Assembly (NCBI GenBank): GCA_030248135.1
Contig: JASANC010000209.1
Location: 62,001 to 126,000 of the forward strand
DNA: 64,000 bases
From: Theristus sp. LFF4_11
Taxonomy: Eukaryota; Nematoda; Chromadorea; Monhysterida; Xyalidae
Reading direction: 5' to 3'
Below are positions 1-11,411 of the stretch, in pieces; the first letter of the stretch is position 1, and each line of letters begins with the position of its first letter. The notes under the pieces were generated by a model. It was not told the origin of the DNA. It ran no database searches and saw nothing but the letters and a program-made list of their open reading frames with translations. Position numbers and translations under genes: made by a program.

Positions 1-463
1 AAACAAAATGAATACGGTGACGTGACAAGAACAATAAAGGAAGCGCAAAGGTACCAAAAACAATTTCCAAACAGCAAAATTGCAACTGCCAGTTTCAAAA
101 AATTTTGAATAAAGTTAGACTCAAAGTTCGTTCTAAAATGTTCGAATTTACAACTGAAAAGTTCAGCCGCATAAAATCCATTGTGAATTAACCACCCAAC
201 AGTTTGTAACATTGTCATAAAAAAACATGCGTGGAAATGAAAAGCTCATTGTGGATTGGCAACACAGTCTCGTCTTACGTAGTCACGTGCAAGCCAAAGT
301 CTGCCACGAATTCGCCAATCAAAACGATCACGGGCAAACGTCAACATGCACGTGTGTACTAGTCATTAGATACAACATGCAGGTGACGCACTGCTGCACT
401 TTCCCTATCCGCTTTTTACAATTCTCAAAGTCGACTTTTTACCCAATTTCACGATCGTTCATA
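1..463. other. Unassigned left flank
   Basis: No gene recognised. Open frames here are short and have no coding character. The stretch runs into the first TA-flanked element. Confidence 0.4.
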
Positions 464-876
464 CCGTATTAAACCCCCCCCCCCCCCACCAATAAACCCC
501 CACCCCCACGACAAGTTTCCGAACAATCCCCCACAAATAATCCCCCATGGGGGTAATTAGAAACCTGTTTGAAACACATACCCAGCGAATTCAGTGGCTG
601 AATGCAGTGACATTGGTGAAATTTTGCTACCAAAGGCCCCAAAGGGATGAGTTAATGGTTATTTCATTACAAAAGGCTGTTACAAAAGGAAATCTCTGTG
701 AAAAATAGAAATTTCTGCGACTTTCTTGCTTGCCATGAAAGGTATTTTTGCCATTTTTCAACAAACCCCCACCCCTAGAATTTTTTGTAAATAACCCCCC
801 ACCCACCAATAAACCCCCACCCCTAAAAGTCGCTGACGTATTAATCCCCCATGGGGGTTTATTGGAGGTAATACGG
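464..876. mobile_element. TA-flanked MITE, CCGTATTA family, copy 1
   Basis: The ends CCGTATTA and TAATACGG are inverted repeats and each is bordered by TA, as expected of Tc1/mariner-type insertion. The interior has C-runs around the palindrome CCCCCATGGGGG and a unique core near 600-740 that recurs at 39595-40044 and 63745-64000 in the opposite orientation. No transposase is encoded. Confidence 0.75.
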
Positions 877-1758
877 TATGTTTTTCGAAGCAAACCGATA
901 ACAAGTACAGTGTCTCCAAATCCAATGGGAAAACGGCTCATTCTCGAGTTTGGTTTCAAGTTGGATTTTGAACACTGCTTGAGAAATGTTTACCATTGAT
1001 TGCGTTTACAACTTTGAATTAATAATTCTTTCTAAAAACCTGAAGCCCGGAAGTTCAAAGTTCAAAATTGCATTTGCTGACCGTACTTGTTGATTCGTGA
1101 TCTTTTGCAGTTTTGTTTTTTCCTTTTTTTTGATTTCATAATTGATTTTGCTTTTGAACCAAACTTCTGCGGATTGATGAAAGTGACGTTGCTGCAAAGA
1201 TTGGCAATTGGCATAAGAAATAAACCGTTTTTAAAAAAAAAGGTTTTATTTTTTGTCTTTCAAAAATAAAAAAAACCGGTTTTACCTTAAACCTTTTTTC
1301 CAAACTTTCGGTGCTTCAAAACTATTAGGTGCATGATATTGCAAAATTATATGTAGCAAAACTAAAAAATGGGCAGTGTGAAAACTGGATTTGTGAAATA
1401 TCTAGATACTATCAGATTTACTTTTCTTGAATCTCTAGACTGTATAAACGGTATAAACGACTGTATAAACGGTATATGTTTATTTCGACTGTATAAACGG
1501 AAATAAAACCGTTTTTTTTCCTGGCCGTATAAAAAACGTTTTTTACCAACCCCAATTTTTGCCAACGAAATTTTAACACAATCAACGGCAAATATTTCTC
1601 CACAGTGTTCAAAACATCAGACCGAATATTTGAACAAGAACTCGAAAACGTGCCGTTTCGCTGACCATTGTTTTTAGACACCCTGTACATAAACATAGTA
1701 GCGCCGAATGGTGGTTGACTGTGTATGATGCTGATGTCAATTATAAAAAAGTTGCACA
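877..1758. other. Intergenic, with remnant of an AAACCGGTTTT-type MITE
   Basis: About 1210-1555 contains A/T-rich blocks with AAACCGTTTTT and TTTTTTACCAACCCC, which resemble the two ends of the better preserved element at 52454-53251. No target duplication could be found, so this is a decayed copy. Nothing else recognised before the capping-protein stop codon. Confidence 0.4.
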
Positions 1759-4132
1759 TCAGGCGATCGGTTTGTTGATCTCATGGCCGACCCGGTACGA
1801 CTGTATTTTCAGCCAGTCGACCTTGGTGCGCGTGACGGGCAGCTGACGGCGCAACGCCTTGAACGTCGTCTCGGACATTGTCTGGTAGTTCTCGTGCACG
1901 GCGGCCTGCACACAACGTGCGAGGCGTGTCACGATGCTGCTGGGTCAGTCACAATGAAAGCAATCACAGAAGCAACGCACCTGGTAGGCGCCCTCTTCCT
2001 CTTCGATGATACGAATGATCTCTTTGGCCGTGTTCTCTGGCTCTGGCTGCACACAAAATCACATGTATGAAACTATGAGAAGCAGGTAAAACGTAAGAAC
2101 GTTTCACCAGAGACACTAAATTCAATCGATTACTCACTGATACGGTGATTTTGCGCGTGATTTCCTTTGAACTGACCAATTGCACGTTTCCATCCTCGTA
2201 ATAGTGCACCTGAAAACGACATCACATAAACAACAGCGTGTACTCGTCATTTCATTGCACAAACAGTCAGCAGCACCTGCACTTTGATGACTGCTTTCAG
2301 TTCGGCCTGTTTGTCCATCAACATCACGGCCCATTGAGATCGCCAACGGCCATTCCTGCAAATCACGCACAACATTTCTTCAGAAATTCTTCTCCAGCTG
2401 GCAAATCGACCGATTAAGTAAGCACGATTTTAGGCCGCACATCACGGCGCAACACATGAAAAAACGTGACACGTGCCAGAAGTTTTTCGGCTGAAACTTG
2501 TGCGACTCGATGCAGAGCGTCAAACAGGGCAGGGCGCTCGCTTGGTCGATGCGTCCGAAGACGGTGCACACACCAGCACTCTGGTAGTGGTTCTCCATGT
2601 ACATGTCGGCCGCCTGAAACACACGGTCACTTGTGCCCACCAGCCATTCGCAGTGGGGGGACCAGCGCCCCCAAAAAGCTTTTTAGTCTACCTCTATCTG
2701 AGAGGTTTTTCGGCTCAGCTATTATCTATCTAAAAAAATTTCTGAGTTAGCTATCTATTGTGCATTTATTCAAACGTGTCCGGACTAGCGTGATGTCATT
2801 TTATTTAAAAACGCCCGTTTGTCAAAGTACAGGCACTAAAATTTCAGTTTGGTGTGACTGATTCGACATTCACCATTTGTTTACGGGAAGAAATCGGCTA
2901 AACGGATAGTCTGGTTTGCTGTGAACGACAAGCGCATGTTTTGTGGCACATGACGTCATTTCAGTGGGACACGTTTAAAAAAATAGGCCATATAAACTCT
3001 TGTCTTTGAAGACATAAATGGGTCATTTTTTCACCAAAATTGTCAAATTGGCTATTTTTGTTCGAAATTCTTGTTTCGCTAATTTTAGGTAACATACGCG
3101 TTTGTACTTGGCGCATCTTTAGCGGTTTGACTGTTTTGATCGCGTTTTAGCTGCTATCTATCTAATTTCAGAATTTTGACAGCCCCCCAAAAAAATTTCG
3201 CAGCTACCTATTTGGAAAATTTGCTCCAGCAATCTATATTGCCCTCCCCCCACCAGCTCTGGAACAACTATGGACGCCCCTGCGCACACAAGCACAGCCG
3301 ACCTGTTGCAACGCCTTGCGCCACGGTTCAGCCTTGGTGTCGCCTGCCTCATACGGCTGCACGTCCGTTGCCTCGCGGCGCAAATGATCGTAGCGGAACG
3401 ATTTGCACGATTTTGGATCGTAGAATCGGCCGCCGCCGAGGTCATTGTGAATGGTGACCAGCGTCTGCAAAGCAGCAGTGCAAAAACGAATAAAATTATA
3501 TGGTGTGAAATTAAGAAAGAAATCCACAAAAACACAAGACTATTGAAAGAGTGACCAATCTCAAGTTTCAGGGCGTCACTTTATAGCTTTGTTTGTATTG
3601 AAACCACCACAGACACAGATATTCAGTTGAGCTTGAGCAGTGATTAATGCCAAATCAACAGCTCGCAGAAAATGACACGAGAACACGAACTGCAATGTTA
3701 ATTCACGAGTCACTGACCATTTTGTCGGCAGATTCCAAGCGGACGGGCATGAACTGATCCTTGTTGTACTGTGCGAACGAGCCAGCACATCCGTCCTGTC
3801 AACAAACATATTCATAGTTTACCAGATTCGTTTTTCGGTTGCACAATTGATTGCTTGGTCTTGATTGTGACACTCAAAATTGATCACCTTCAGCAGCTGG
3901 TCATTGTTCAAGAGCATTCGCACGTCGTTGAACACTTCATTGAATTCGCCCGGAGGTGCGTGCAAAATAAAATCGCCTGCTATGCGAACCTAAAGAATAG
4001 GCCAAAAACAAGATTTTATTTCAATCAAATGTCAAATCAGACCAACACAAACACAAAACAAAAGAGGCGAACCAATAAAAACACCACAAAACAAACCTTT
4101 TCTTTGTCGCTTATGACTTCACTATCTGCCAT
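1759..4132 (-). CDS. CAPZA: F-actin-capping protein subunit alpha
   Basis: Alpha half of the CapZ heterodimer, which caps actin barbed ends in the cytoplasm and sarcomere Z-disc. Nine exons on the minus strand: 4097-4132, 3888-3989, 3718-3795, 3303-3464, 2477-2613, 2277-2355, 2138-2209, 1981-2046 and 1759-1905, giving 292 residues against about 286 in vertebrates. Family landmarks are all present: [12 protein letters not shown] near residue 30, [10 protein letters not shown] mid-protein, FQPKNFW followed by NGRWRSQW at about 166-180, [12 protein letters not shown], and the C-terminal block [19 protein letters not shown] with the basic tail that contacts actin. The start is the only ATG preceding the conserved exon 2. 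Intron 5 needs either a GC donor (exact family spelling) or a weak GT donor adding two residues. Intron 4 carries a transposon. The 5' end lies about 160 bp from a large transposon nest. Confidence 0.97.
2650..3272. mobile_element. Diverged CATAGTTGTTCC-family MITE in CAPZA intron 4
   Basis: The right end reads GGAACAACTATG, the inverted terminus of the family seen at 8726-9174 and 34089-34563. The internal order of 'gctatctatct' tracts, a TTCGAAATTC tract and terminal G/C runs is the same, reversed. The left end is too decayed to place exactly and no target duplication is visible. It lies wholly within the intron between exons 2477-2613 and 3303-3464. Confidence 0.65.
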
Positions 4133-4202
4133 CGTTTTTTGGTCTTCTCGACCTTTAAGCTCTGTATTTCTCAATTAATTTGAATTTGAATCTGAATTCA
4201 GC

Positions 4203-4291
4203 CACTATATATATCGCACAACTCTATTGTTAACCTATAACACACGCCAAACAACAAGATATCATGTTCATCTCATGGCCGGCCTACCGAC
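4203..4291. mobile_element. Left piece of a split TAGGGTTAGG-family element
   Basis: The stretch matches, in reverse complement, the interior of the elements at 7563-8711, 9576-10837 and 47038-48071 (the block around their 'gatgaacatgatat'). The match resumes at 9506-9535, showing that this older element was split by the 4292-9505 insertion. Confidence 0.7.
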
Positions 4292-4390
4292 CAGTACCGT
4301 GGGCGGGGGGGGTACACCCCCAGAGCACCAGAGACCGTCGGGTGGGGGGCACCGTACCACCCCCCTAAAACCGGGCACTCCCCATCGGAC

Positions 4391-4957
4391 CAGTACCGTG
4401 GGCCCAAAAAAATTTTCGAGGGGGGGGTATGGTACCGTGGGGGGGGGGGGTGCCGACCAAAAAAGTGAGGGGGGGGGGGTCCAACCTATGGTAACGTGCG
4501 ACCCCCCCCCCAGGTGGGGTCCCATCGGGGGGTGCATTTTTTCAAAATTTTCTGTGGGGGGGGGTCCATTACCCCACTCCCCCCATGAAATTTTTTCGCT
4601 TAAATTTGAAAGGAAAAACGCTAAATTTTGCTGCAAAATCTTTGAAATTACAATGAAGATGGTCAAGTTATCATATATTCAGCTTATATTATGGACTTTA
4701 TAGACAAAAAATCATGATTTTCGAAAAAAAATTTAGGGTGTGCAGAAAATTTTGGGGGGGGGGGGGTGTCCGCCAGACAAAATTTCCTTGGGGGGGGGGG
4801 GGGGGGTGGCGGGCAAATTTTTCTCGGGGGGGGGTACGATGGGGGGGGGTGCCCGGTTTTAGGGGGGGGGTGGCACGGTGCCCCCCACCCCCCCACCCGA
4901 CGGTCTCGGGTGCTCTGGGGGGTGCCCCCCCCCCCCCCCCCCCCGCCCACGGTACTG
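4391..4957. mobile_element. CAGTACCGTGGGC-family MITE, nested copy
   Basis: A full-length copy in reverse orientation relative to 48339-48926. Its interior has the conserved AT-rich centre ('tcatatattcagcttat') flanked by G/C runs. The target duplications are CATCGGAC and CATCGGCC, with one mismatch. It sits inside the left arm of the outer element of the same family. Confidence 0.75.
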
Positions 4958-5195
4958 CATCGGCCCCCCCTCGAAAATTTGGTCGACACCCCCCACACCA
5001 GTAGCGAAAGCGGGACCTCGGGTGAGGGGGGGGGTGTTTGCCTAATTTTAGAGGGGGGGGTCAGGTGCCTTCTCGGTGAGGGGGGGGGTGCACGGGCAGC
5101 AAATTTTCCTGAGGGGGGGGGGGTGCACTGGCAGAAAAATTTCGTGAGGGGGGGGGTCAGTACCGTGGGCGGGGGGGGGTGGAAGGGGGTACACC

Positions 5196-6689
5196 TAGAG
5201 ATGTCAAGAAAAAAAAAATTTCTATTTTTTTTCTTTAAAAAAAAAAAAATTTTTTTTTAATTTTTTTTTTAAATGAAAGTTGTTCAGAATTTTTCAGGGA
5301 GTCCGAATATCACCATCTGAGGAGCCACCGACTTACCATATGACCCCCACTCATATGGGAGGAGGGTGAAAATTTCAGACTTGGTTTCGGCGACCCCATT
5401 TTCCCACCGACGACATCACGTCTCGTGTTTTGCCTCTCAATTCACCTCAAATAACATGGAAACAAGTTCCACAACAAACCGGTGTGATCACGCTGACGAC
5501 ACGAGGCGAAACAGCAACGAGCAACCAACGAAGTTACGCTTGCAGTGGCAGACAGTGCAATTTCCACCTTTTGAGATCCTGAAAAACGATGCGTAAATGT
5601 GAGTTCTCTGCTTCTATCTCACCTTAGCGACATCGGAATTTGTTGAACTAGCCTTTGCGACGCTCATAGGGTTGTTAAAAAAAACAAAAATCGTCATTTT
5701 TGTTTTTTTTTTAAAAAAAAAATTTTTTTTTTGAAAAAAAAATTTCAAAAATCAAAGTTGTGCTAAATCAATCAGGGAGTCCGAAGAACCACATATGATA
5801 TGCAAGCGCCTCCCGAATGACACCCGTATGGCGGAACTTTGCAGATTTTGTTTTGGTGACCTCAATTACCCCTTTTCCAAACCGTCACCATGCCTCTTCT
5901 TGTGTTTTGACCTCCAAAACGTCACTAATTGTCCCCAGCTAAGCTAATGCTAAAGTGAAGACAAACATACCGCCTTGAAATTCGATCACTTCTTCTGATG
6001 GTGTCGCGACGACACGACACGAAGCAGCAACCAGACAACGTAGCGCTTGCAAACGGTGCAGCGAGCACAACCGGATCGCTCTGAGAGGCTAATCGTCACC
6101 TTATCTGCATCGGAAATGGTAGGCTAAGCTTTGGGACGCTCAAAAACTTCATCGCAGATGTTGTCGAAGCCTAAAATCAGTCGGTAAAACGGCCCAAAAT
6201 CGACTGCTAAAGGTTTTACGAGGTATAATCAAAGAAAATTTTTGTTGAACTTTCGAAAAATTGTGCCAAAATTGAGGTTTTCAGAGCATATTAGAAGAAA
6301 ATTTTTCGAATTTAAAAAAAAAAAAATCGGCATTTTTGTTTTTTTTTAATCACTTTTTTTTAAAAAAAATTTTCATTTTTGTTTAACAACCCTAGACGCT
6401 CAAGTACTTCTATGCGCGAGTCGATCATCACTCACCAAGGCTGAAAACAGTCGATAAATCAATCCAGAATACCACCTGCAGCGTTGAAGACTAAGTGACA
6501 AGGTAAAGTCAAAGAAAATTTTTGTTGAACTTTCGAAAAATTATGCCAAAAACGGCATTTTCAGGGCACATTAAAGAAAAAATTTCAAAAATTTTTAATA
6601 AAAAAAATAAAATAAAAAATGCTCATTTTTTTTACTTTTTTTTAAAAAAAAAATTAAAAAAAAATTTTTTTTTGACCCTTACATCTCTA
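5196..6689. mobile_element. TAGAGATGT-family hAT MITE, copy 1 (interrupted)
   Basis: Termini TAGAGATGT and ACATCTCTA with the perfect 8-bp duplication GGTACACC (5188-5195, 6690-6697). It is homologous to 33704-34937 and 49036-49800. Removing the nested 728-bp element and its duplication leaves about 758 bp, the same as the intact copy. A 76-codon open frame inside is shared by the copies only because they are young. Confidence 0.9.
5667..6394. mobile_element. TAGGGTTGTTAA-family hAT MITE nested in 5196-6689
   Basis: Termini TAGGGTTGTTAAA and TTTAACAACCCTA with a perfect 8-bp duplication GACGCTCA (5659-5666, 6395-6402). The homologous copy at 49036-49800 has the empty site, reading straight through 'gcgacgctcaagtac'. 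Same family as 30043-30736. Confidence 0.92.
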
Positions 6690-7562
6690 GGTACACCCCC
6701 CCAGAGCACCCGAGACCGTCGGGTGGGGGGGGTGGGGGGGCACCGTGCCACCCCCCCCCTAAAACCGGGCACCCCCCCCCCCCTCTTTCCCCCCCCCTCG
6801 AAATTTTGGCCGACACCCCCCCCCCCCCCCATTAAATTTTGTCTGGCGAACACCCCCCCCCCCCCCAAAATTTTCTGCACACCCTAAAATTTTTTCGAAA
6901 ATCATGATTTTTTGTTTATAAAGTTTATAATATAAGCTGAATATATGATAACTTGACCATCTTCATTGTAATTTCAAAGATTTTGCAGCAAAATTTAGCG
7001 TTTTTCCTTCAAAATTTAAGCGAAAAAATATCATGGGGGGTGGGGGGTGTCCCCCCCCACAGAAAATTTTGTAAAAAGCACCCCCCCCCCCCCCATGGGA
7101 CCCCCGGGGGGGGGGGGGTCCCACGTTACCATAGGTTGGACCCCCCCCCCCCTCACTTTTGGTCGGCACCCCCCCACGGTACCATACCCCCCCCCCCTCG
7201 AAATTTTTTTTGGGCCCACGGTACTGGGGGGGGGTGCACGGGATCGCACGGGTAATACCAAATTTTTGCCTTAGAAAAACACAGAAATTCTTGTAAAATA
7301 CAGAAATTTTACAATTGTTGAAAAAAAAATGGAGAAAAAGTAAGAAAAAAATGTTTTGAAAAGGAGGGGTTGAAAACACAGAAATTCTTGTAAAATACAG
7401 AATATTTTGTGCAAACAAGCTGCTTGTTTGGTCAGAAACAACAAAATCTATGGAGGGACAGACACAAAGGTAAAGAAAAATGCAAAATTAGGGTTTTTTG
7501 AAAAAAATGGAGGTGAGGTGACAGGGGGGGGGGGGGGGCGTTGGGGTGGGGGGGTGGGGGGG

Positions 7563-8711
7563 TAGGGTTAGGAGCTTTGAAAAAAATTTTTTTATTTTTT
7601 TTCGTTTTTTTTTAATTTGGATTTTTTTTTCAAACTTAAAAAAAAATTTGAAAATTTTTTCTTCTACTTTGCTCTGAAAATTCGATTTATGGCATAATTT
7701 TTTGAAAGTTCAAACCAAATTTTCTTCCCAACTTCTTTGTGTGCTTAGGTACATGTCATTATTTGGTCATTTTGACCGACGTACTCCATGTTTTTCGATT
7801 TGGATGACTTCTAGAGTCAATTTTTAGCGTTGAAATGACTTAACTGAATTGAAATATCGTTTCAGAAATCGTTTTCTTGCAACTTAGAACATGTTTTTTC
7901 AGTCGGTAGGCCATGAGATGAACATGATATTTTGTTGATTGGCGTAAGTTATAGGTCTACAATGGAGTTGTGCGATATATTGTTAAACAATTGGAGCGGG
8001 GATGTTGGTTAATACCACATCACACGACCGTTTTTCAGATACCCGATAACATGGCCACATGTTAAAACTTGCGTGCTGAGCTAAACTAACGTGTTAAACT
8101 TGCGTCTGTCAGTTGCCCGCAACGTGATCGCGAAATCATGGTACGTGTTTTCGATGCGATGATTTGAAGAATCGCCATGTGGCAGATAGCATAGCTGGTT
8201 GAACCTGAAAGTAAGTGTCTTGGGGGGGGGCGACCGGGTCGACAGGGGTTGCCGACTTAGCTACAGCAAACAGGAATTTTTGAACACAGTCAAATTTTGG
8301 TAATCGCCATGTGGCAGATAGCATAGCTGGTTGAACCTGAAAGTAAGTGTCTTGGGGGGGGGCGACCGGGTCGACAGGGGTTGCCGACTTAGCTACAGCA
8401 AACAGGAATTTTTGAACACAGTCAAATTTTGGTAATTTTCTAAAGAGGAACAACTAAGAACGGTTCAATATTCAAGTACACGTCGAAAATTGTCCTGTTT
8501 TACTGTTGAAAATGCAACTTTCCCTCTATGAAATGGACATAATTTCAATAAAACACGATTTTCGCTCTTATAGTTTTCCGGATCGTTCTGAAAATAGTCT
8601 AGATGAACTCAGCTCGACGAGACGCTTCGAACAAACCTAACTTGTGAAAAAAAATTTTTTTAATTTTTTTTTAATTTAAAAAAAATCCGGATTTTTATTC
8701 CCCTAACCCTA
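7563..8711. mobile_element. TAGGGTTAGG-family MITE, copy 1, with tandem duplication
   Basis: Termini TAGGGTTAGG and CCTAACCCTA. Homologous to 9576-10837 and 47038-48071. Flanking 8-mers do not match, so the border may have been rearranged. It contains a 132-bp tandem duplication absent from the other copies. Confidence 0.75.
8171..8434. repeat. Direct tandem duplication, 2 x 132 bp
   Basis: The block starting 'atcgccatgtggcagatag' at 8171 recurs at 8303, essentially identical. The other two members of this element family carry it once. Confidence 0.9.
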
Positions 8712-8725
8712 GGTATGGGTATGGT

Positions 8726-9174
8726 CATAGTTGTTCTAGAGCCGAGGGGTTGGGGGGGGGGGAGCTGATATAGATAGCTGGAGCAAATTTTCCAGATAGA
8801 TAGATAGATAGCTGGAAAATTTTGAGGGGGGGGGGCCGCGGGGGGGCATGTGACTTTGGGGGGGGGGCGGTCAAAATTTTGAAATTTGATAGATAGATAG
8901 CTAAAACGCTAAAAAGCTATAAATACAGCAAAATAATACTAAAAATACATTAAAAATCAAGTATAAACGCGTGTTATACTTAAAATTAGCGAAATTTTCA
9001 AGAATTACGAGCAAAAATGGTCAATTTTGGTCAAAAATTGACTCATTTTATGTGTTCGAAAACAAAAATTTTCAGATAGATAGCTGGCTGAGAAAATTTT
9101 TTAGATAGATAATAGCTGAGCCGAAAAAACCTGTCTGATATAGATAGATTCGAAAAATTTTTGGAACAACTATG
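8726..9174. mobile_element. CATAGTTGTTC-family MITE, copy in the 4.3-9.5 kb nest
   Basis: Termini CATAGTTGTTC and GAACAACTATG, about 449 bp, collinear with 34089-34563. Flanking 8-mers differ (GGTATGGT and GTTTGGAC), so one border has probably been exchanged with a neighbouring element. Confidence 0.75.
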
Positions 9175-9575
9175 GTTTGGACCCCCCCCGTTTTTCCTTC
9201 AAAATTTAAGCGAAAAAATATCATGGGGGGTGGGGGGGGAGTGGACCCCCCCCATAGAAAATTTTGAAAAAATGCACCCCCCATGGGACCCCCATGGGGG
9301 GGGTCCCACGTTACCATAGGTTGGACCCCCCTCACTTTTTGGTTGGCACCCCCCCCCCCACGGCACCATACCCCCCCCTTCGAAAATTGTTTTGGGCCCA
9401 CGGTACTGACAGTGACACCCCCCAGGCGTGGGCCATGGGGGGGGTGCACTATTGTAGAAAAATTTCTGGGGGTTGCACTGCACACTTTTTGGGCCCACGG
9501 TACTGCTACCGACTGAAAAAACATGTTCTAAGTTGCGACAAAACAATCAGCACCGTGGGCGGGGGGGAGGTGGGG

Positions 9576-10837
9576 TAGGGTTAGGGGCTTTGAAATTTTT
9601 TTTATATTTTTTTCGTTTTTTTTAAATTTGGATTTTTTTTCAAATTTAAAATTTTTCTTCTACTTTGCTCTGAAAATTCGATTTATGGCATAATTTTTTG
9701 AAAGTTCAAACCAAATTTTCTTTGTGTGCTTACGGAATGACCGAGTAAACATGGCAGCTTTTTTCAGGGTGCAAGGAGCGCGCGAAATTTGAATGAAAGA
9801 AAATAGACGTTCAGAAACCAACATGTGTGCCAAATTTGACGTGTTTTTCAGACTAATGGATTCTTCGTGCTATTATGTTCATTCTTGCTCCCTTGAACAC
9901 ATTGAGTAGGAGTTATGTTGGCATTTTTGAAAAAGACAACTCTTAGTCTGCGACTGATCCCGCCTTGACGGGCTGCCTTTTTTATTCGGCCATACTGTAG
10001 GTAAATGTCATTATTTGGTCATTTTGACCGACGTACTCCATGTTTTTTTGATTTGGATGACTTCTAGGGTCAATTTTTAGCGTTTGAACTAAATTGAACT
10101 AAACTAAACGAAACTAAATTGAAATATCGTTTCAGAAATCGTTTTCTTGCAACTTAGAACATCTTTTTCAGTCGGTAGGCCTTAAGATGAACATGATATC
10201 TTGCTGATTGGCGTTTGTTATAGGTCCACAATGGAGTTGTGCAATATATTGTTAAACAATTGGAGAGGAGGTGTTGGTCAATACCACATCACACGACCGT
10301 TTTTCAGATACCCGATAACATGGCCACATGTTAAAACTTGCGTGCTAAGCTAAACTAACGTGTTAAACTTGCGTCTGTCAGTTGCCCGCAACGTGATCGC
10401 GAAATCATGGTACGTGTTTTCGATACGATGATTTGAAGAGTGGGCTCTCGCCATGTGGCAGATAGCATAGCTGGTTGAACCTGAAAGTAAGTGTCTTGGG
10501 GGGGCGACCGGGTCGACAGGGGTTGCCGACTTAGCTACAGCAAACAGGAATTTTTGAACACAGTCAAATTTTGGTAATTTTCTAAAGAGGAACAACTAAG
10601 AACGGTTCAATATTCAAGTACACGTCAAAAATTGTCCTGTTTTACTGTTGAAAATGCAACTTTCCCTCTATGAAATGGACATAATTTTAATAAAACACGA
10701 TTTTCGTTCTTATAGTTTTTCGGATCGTTCTGAAAAAAGTCTAGCTGAACTCAGCTCGACGAAACGCTTCGAACGAACCTAACTTGTAAAAAAATTAAAA
10801 ATTAAAAAAAAAATTCGGATTTTTTTCCCTAACCCTA
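9576..10837. mobile_element. TAGGGTTAGG-family MITE, copy 2 (interrupted)
   Basis: Termini TAGGGTTAGG and CCTAACCCTA. The flanks share the seven bases GGTGGGG, consistent with an 8-bp duplication blurred by G-run slippage. It is interrupted at 9733-10007 by a TA-flanked element; 7563-8711 and 47038-48071 show the empty site. Confidence 0.8.
9733..10007. mobile_element. CAGTATGGCCGAATAAA-family MITE, copy 1
   Basis: Flanked by TA on both sides (9731-9732, 10008-10009), with inverted ends CGGAATGACCGAGTAAA and its partner at the right. The empty site is visible in the sister element near 7748. Related copies: 12364-12736, 20822-21081 and 25580-25840. Non-coding, Tc1/mariner-like. Confidence 0.88.
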
Positions 10838-11234
10838 GGTGGGGGGTCACGGGTCAAAAGGCTAGTTCTATTTATCGGCTAACCGTGCTATAGGCTCGAG
10901 TTATTTGTTAGCGCTGACAACAGCAGAGACAACTCTAACGAGATAAACTTCGTCCTTTTTGCGATACAAGTTTCTGTTTTCTTAGCATTTTCTACGTACT
11001 ACAAAAGGAGCTGTGAGTGAAACAAAGCGCCGCAACCAAAATCATCATGTATCCTCATCCAGTGATGGGTCCGCCTCCTCCCATTGTTGTGGGCGGACCG
11101 ATGGTAAAGAATTTTTTTTGCCAACGTTCATCTGTACTGGTGCTCCGATTGACATTTTCTTTCTCAGCGCGACTCAAAAGTGTAAAGATCCGTGTCTACA
11201 GTATGTAGTATGCACGTTGATAAAAAACCGTATA
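10838..11234. other. Unassigned spacer
   Basis: Short overlapping frames near 11013-11240 carry no recognisable domain and no splice-consistent exon. Nothing supported. Confidence 0.35.
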
Positions 11235-11411
11235 CAGTGAAATTCTAAATTATGGCCTATCAGCTGATTGGTTGGTTATCACGTGATGTATGCTTTGAGC
11301 GCAGCTGCAGGCTGTGGAGGTACAACCTGTCCTGCACATAAAGCATACATCAGGTGATCACCAACCAATCAGCTGATAGCCTATATATTTCTATAATTTA
11401 GAATTCGACTG
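11235..11411. mobile_element. CAGTCGAACTCTAA-family palindromic MITE, copy 1
   Basis: A near-perfect hairpin of about 177 bp whose arms contain 'cagctgattggttg' and 'atcacgtgatg'. The left border is TA, the right has drifted to CA. Sister copies at 19301-19475 and 57636-57799. Confidence 0.8.

Larger units (their letters stand above)
4292..9505. mobile_element. Composite nest bounded by CAGTACCGTGGGC ends
   Basis: Outer ends are CAGTACCGTGGGC and GTACCGTGGGC inverted, bordered on both sides by the 8-bp duplication CTACCGAC (4284-4291 and 9506-9513). The flanks are contiguous in uninterrupted copies of the host element, so the whole block accreted at one site. Within it are at least five further elements, listed separately, plus G/C-run filler from the same families. 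An 8-bp duplication points to the hAT superfamily. No transposase frame was found. Confidence 0.75.

Noticed and set aside
1418..1759. 113-codon minus-strand frame beside the capping-protein stop
   Set aside because: AT-rich decayed transposon sequence with no continuity to the gene.
4227..4998. Long Gly/Pro-rich frames in the poly-G regions (also 6632-7418, 44317-44721, 48014-48602)
   Set aside because: They are translations of G and C runs, open in many frames by composition alone.
5366..5596. 76-codon frame repeated at 49214-49444 and inverted near 34559-34774
   Set aside because: It lies inside the TAGAGATGT MITE and is shared only because the copies are recent; it has no domain, and one copy is cut by an insertion.
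8136..8453. 105-codon frame with an internal repeat (also 10350-10595 and 47618-47812)
   Set aside because: It is the translation of a MITE with a tandem duplication; no start context, domain or selection signal.
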